Shown: in pieces, positions 8,455 to 10,362 of the stretch
How positions within the stretch are numbered: the first letter of the stretch is position 1
Layout: each line of letters starts with the position of its first letter
From: Candidatus Segetimicrobium genomatis
GTDB lineage: Bacteria; Sysuimicrobiota; Sysuimicrobiia; Sysuimicrobiales; Segetimicrobiaceae
Length of the DNA stretch: 10,362 nucleotides
Direction of reading: 5' to 3'
NCBI GenBank assembly: GCA_005882445.1
Contig: VBAN01000195.1
Coordinates: forward strand, 1 to 10,362
Notes under the pieces: model-generated
What the model saw: the letters and a program-made list of their open reading frames with translations, nothing else
Database searches by the model: none
Told to the model about the DNA's origin: nothing
Translations under genes and position numbers: made by a program

Positions 8455-9243
8455 ATGTTCCGGCCCGCTGTGGGCCGCCCCGCCGCGCTCGCCGGGCTGG
8501 TCGCCCTCGGCCTCGCCGCCTGCGGACCCGCGGCGCTGGGCCCGCCGCTGCCTCCGCCGCCCCACCCCGGCGTGCTAGGTCCGTCGGTGGCCGCGATCGT
8601 GCAGACGGGTGTGCTGCGCGTGGCCTCGGATCTCTCCGATCCTCCGCTGGCGTTTCGAGAGGGCGCGGCGCCCCGCGGGTTCGAGATCGATCTGGCCGGG
8701 CTGCTGGCGGCCTCGTTGGGCGTGCGCCTGGAGGTGCAGGACACACCCCGGGTCCTCCTGCGCACAGGGTTTTCCGGCGCGGATCTCATCGTCAGCGCGA
8801 TGCGGAAGGAGGAGGTGCCGGGGCCGGCCTCCGAGTCCTACTACACGATGAGTCAGGGCATACTCTGGGGGGGAAACGAGGCGCCGGTCCGCGACGACCC
8901 GCTGCGCAATGTCCGCGTGGCGGCGCAGGGGAAGAGCCCCGCCGAGACGCTGGCCGAGCAGATGGGCGCCGGCCCGATCCTCACGGCGTACCTTCCCGCG
9001 GCGGCCCTGGCGGCCGTGTCGCGGGGGGAGGTCCAGGCCGCCGTGGCCGACCTGCCCGTGATCCTGGACTACGCGCGGACCCACCGCGGCCTCAGGGTAT
9101 CGGCGGGACCGTGGGCGGAGGTTCCCCTGGTCGTGGGGGTGCGGCCCGATGGGCCGGATCTCCTGGCCTTCGTCTCCGCCGCGATCCGCGAGCTCGAGCA
9201 CACCGGAGGTCTGGCGCAGCTGCGGCAGCGGTGGCACCTGTGA
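8455..9243 (+). CDS. family 3 extracellular solute-binding lipoprotein (polar amino acid ABC transporter type)
   Basis: A complete substrate-binding protein of 262 residues from ATG 8455. A lipobox LAAC-G (Cys 23 from this start) follows a short hydrophobic signal, so the mature protein is anchored as a lipoprotein outside the cytoplasmic membrane. After a Pro-rich linker comes the family pattern: VLRVASDLSDPPLAFREG, GFEIDLAGLLAASLGVRLEVQ, the ADLIVSAM strand, a SESYYTMSQGILW segment, the hinge region RNVRVAAQGKSPAE, the second lobe with AVSRGEVQAAVADLPVI, and the closing LAFVSAAIRELEHTGGLAQLRQRWHL. Relatives bind polar amino acids or similar small solutes and deliver them to ABC permeases. 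No permease or ATPase lies beside it, so it is an orphan here. An in-frame GTG at 8419, overlapping the previous gene by 11 bases, would add 12 residues; neither start has a good ribosome binding site. Confidence 0.85.
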   Translation: MFRPAVGRPAALAGLVALGLAACGPAALGPPLPPPPHPGVLGPSVAAIVQTGVLRVASDLSDPPLAFREGAAPRGFEIDLAGLLAASLGVRLEVQDTPRVLLRTGFSGADLIVSAMRKEEVPGPASESYYTMSQGILWGGNEAPVRDDPLRNVRVAAQGKSPAETLAEQMGAGPILTAYLPAAALAAVSRGEVQAAVADLPVILDYARTHRGLRVSAGPWAEVPLVVGVRPDGPDLLAFVSAAIRELEHTGGLAQLRQRWHL

Positions 9244-9274
9244 GCGCCCGCCCCGCGGCGCCCTGGAGGAGACG

Positions 9275-9862
9275 ATGAATATCATCGTGGCCGGCCGGAA
9301 TGTCGAGGTCAGCGAGGCCCTGCGGACCCGGGTGACGGAGAAGGTGGAGCGGCTCGCGCATCACTTCGAGCGGGTGCAGAAGGTCCAGGCGCTGCTGCGC
9401 GTCGAGCCGCACCCCGGCCGGAACCAAATCGTCGAGGTGACGCTCTGGGGAGACGGCGTCGTCCTCCGGGGTGAGGAGGCCGGCCAGGATATGTACGCCT
9501 CCATCGATCGCGTGGTCGACAAACTGGACAAGCAAATCAGCAAGTTCCGCAGCCGGGTCATCAAGCGGCGGCGGGTCATGGCGGGGCGCCGGAAGCAGCA
9601 GGCGGCGGCGGCCGCCGACGCGGCCCTACGCGCAGGGCTCCTGTCCGAGCAGCCGCGGGACGGCGAATCGGGCGGCGCGCCCATCCAGATCCACCGCCGC
9701 AAGCGCTTCGAGATGAAGCCGACGCCGCCCGACGAGGCCGCCGTGCAGATGGAACTGCTCGGGCACGCGTTCTTCATGTTCCGTAACTCCGAGACCCTCG
9801 AAATCAACGTCGTCTATCGGCGCGCCGATGGCCGCTACGGATTGATCGAGCCGGAAGACTGA
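9275..9862 (+). CDS. hpf: ribosome hibernation promoting factor, long form
   Basis: A complete 195-residue protein. Residues 1-100 are the HPF/YfiA domain (MNIIVAGRNVEVSEALRTRV, VTLWGDGVVLRGEEAGQDMYASIDRVVDKLDKQISKF, basic end RVIKRRR), which binds in the tRNA/mRNA channel of the small subunit. A variable Ala-rich linker follows to about 138. Residues 139-193 are the C-terminal dimerisation domain of long HPF (IHRRKRFEMKPTPPDEAAVQMELLGHAFFMFRNSET and INVVYRRADGRYGLIEPE), which pairs two ribosomes into the inactive 100S dimer. GGAGGA at 9265-9270 sits 4 nt before ATG 9275, so the longer upstream reading (from 9149) is rejected. The gene is 31 nt after the solute-binding gene and 10 nt before the next, consistent with one transcript. 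Confidence 0.96.
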   Translation: MNIIVAGRNVEVSEALRTRVTEKVERLAHHFERVQKVQALLRVEPHPGRNQIVEVTLWGDGVVLRGEEAGQDMYASIDRVVDKLDKQISKFRSRVIKRRRVMAGRRKQQAAAAADAALRAGLLSEQPRDGESGGAPIQIHRRKRFEMKPTPPDEAAVQMELLGHAFFMFRNSETLEINVVYRRADGRYGLIEPED

Positions 9863-9872
9863 GAGGTTCGTG

Positions 9873-10362
9873 ATGGGCGGGGGGGAGCAGCGGTCTGTGT
9901 CCCAGGACGCGGAGGGCGTGATCCGGCGCATCCGCGGAGTCTCGGCGACCCGGGTCGATCTCGGCGCGGACGGCCGGATCGAGCAGGTCCACGTGCTGGG
10001 GTCCGCCGATCGGACGGCCCGGGTTCTGGCGGGGGATGTCATCGCGGCCCTGGGCGCTGAATTGGGCGTCACCCTGGAGCCCTCCCAGGTCCGGGTCGCG
10101 CTTCTCCGCCCGGGACAGACGCAGCCGGGGCCTGCCCCCCTGCGGGCGCGGCTCAAGTACGTCGGGCTGACGATGACGACCCTCCGCACCTCGCTCGAGG
10201 CCCGGGTGAAGGTGGAGCACGATGGGCTGATGTACGAAGGCGCCGTGGCCGGCCCCGGCGGCGCGGCTCAGGGACTCGAGATCGTGGGCCAGGCCGCCCT
10301 CCGTGCGGTCGAGACCTACCTGCGCACCGACGGCGTCTTTCGCCTTGCGCTGGCCACCGTCG
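9873..10362 (+). CDS. conserved-looking protein of unknown function, 3' end outside the window
   Basis: An open frame of 163 codons runs from ATG 9873 to the window end with no stop. GAGAGG at 9861-9866, overlapping the hpf stop codon, is 6 nt before the ATG, so translation from the hpf transcript is likely. The product has two α/β halves: GVIRRIRGVSATRVDLGADGRIEQVHVL (about residues 15-42) followed by a helix and a strand up to LEPSQVRVALL, then from about residue 92 a second half (RARLKYVGLTMTTL, EARVKVEHDGLMYEG, GLEIVGQAALRAVETYL). The first half resembles a domain I associate with unannotated proteins of Firmicutes and related phyla with the pattern G..S.RVV....G.I.E.HVL. I give no function. 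No signal peptide or membrane segment is seen. Confidence 0.8.
   Translation, partial: MGGGEQRSVSQDAEGVIRRIRGVSATRVDLGADGRIEQVHVLGSADRTARVLAGDVIAALGAELGVTLEPSQVRVALLRPGQTQPGPAPLRARLKYVGLTMTTLRTSLEARVKVEHDGLMYEGAVAGPGGAAQGLEIVGQAALRAVETYLRTDGVFRLALATV

Overview
The window comes from a GC-rich bacterium. The GC-rich third codon positions and long antisense open frames are typical of such DNA. No ribosomal or tRNA gene fixes the lineage. The mix of proteins (long-form HPF, a double zinc-ribbon protein, a short-type adenosylhomocysteinase, several lineage-restricted secreted or unknown proteins) suggests an uncultivated soil or groundwater bacterium. A guess such as Sysuimicrobia/CSP1-3 or Rokubacteria is only an impression. 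Two frame breaks of a kind common in metagenome assemblies fit an environmental origin.

Layout. (1) 1-5428, forward, a catabolic block read as one direction: the C-terminal half of an Ldh2/malate-lactate dehydrogenase family oxidoreductase; an MFS transporter whose frame is broken near 780; an adenosylhomocysteinase whose frame is broken by a 19-bp tandem duplication at 2701-2738; a complete carbamate kinase; and a complete class I/II aminotransferase. (2) 5429-5908: a regulatory-looking intergenic stretch and a small secreted Ser/Gly/Asp/Asn-rich protein. (3) 5911-7927, reverse: a secreted protein of unknown function, an excisionase-type HTH protein with a Cys/His motif, then an XRE regulator overlapping by 4 nt a gamma-glutamylcyclotransferase-like enzyme. 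The XRE gene has a sigma70-type promoter placed so that its mRNA could be leaderless. (4) 7928-8126: a divergent intergenic region with a very good promoter (TTGTCA-N18-TATAAT) facing right. (5) 8127-10362, forward: a four-CxxC zinc-ribbon protein, a family 3 solute-binding lipoprotein, the long-form ribosome hibernation factor, and the start of a conserved-looking unknown protein that runs off the window.

How they may work together. Block 1 looks like uptake and breakdown of a nitrogen-containing compound ending in carbamoyl phosphate, which carbamate kinase would turn into ATP. An Ldh2 enzyme and a carbamate kinase also occur together in the oxamate branch of allantoin breakdown, but the substrate here is not shown by the sequence. 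Block 3 carries a compact regulator-enzyme pair (XRE plus GGCT-like) that is the most system-like unit in the window. Block 5 looks like a stress/housekeeping run around ribosome hibernation.

I did not find a convincing new defence, mobile or RNA-based system. The items most worth checking are the two frame breaks, the XRE-GGCT pair and the HTH/Cys-motif protein.
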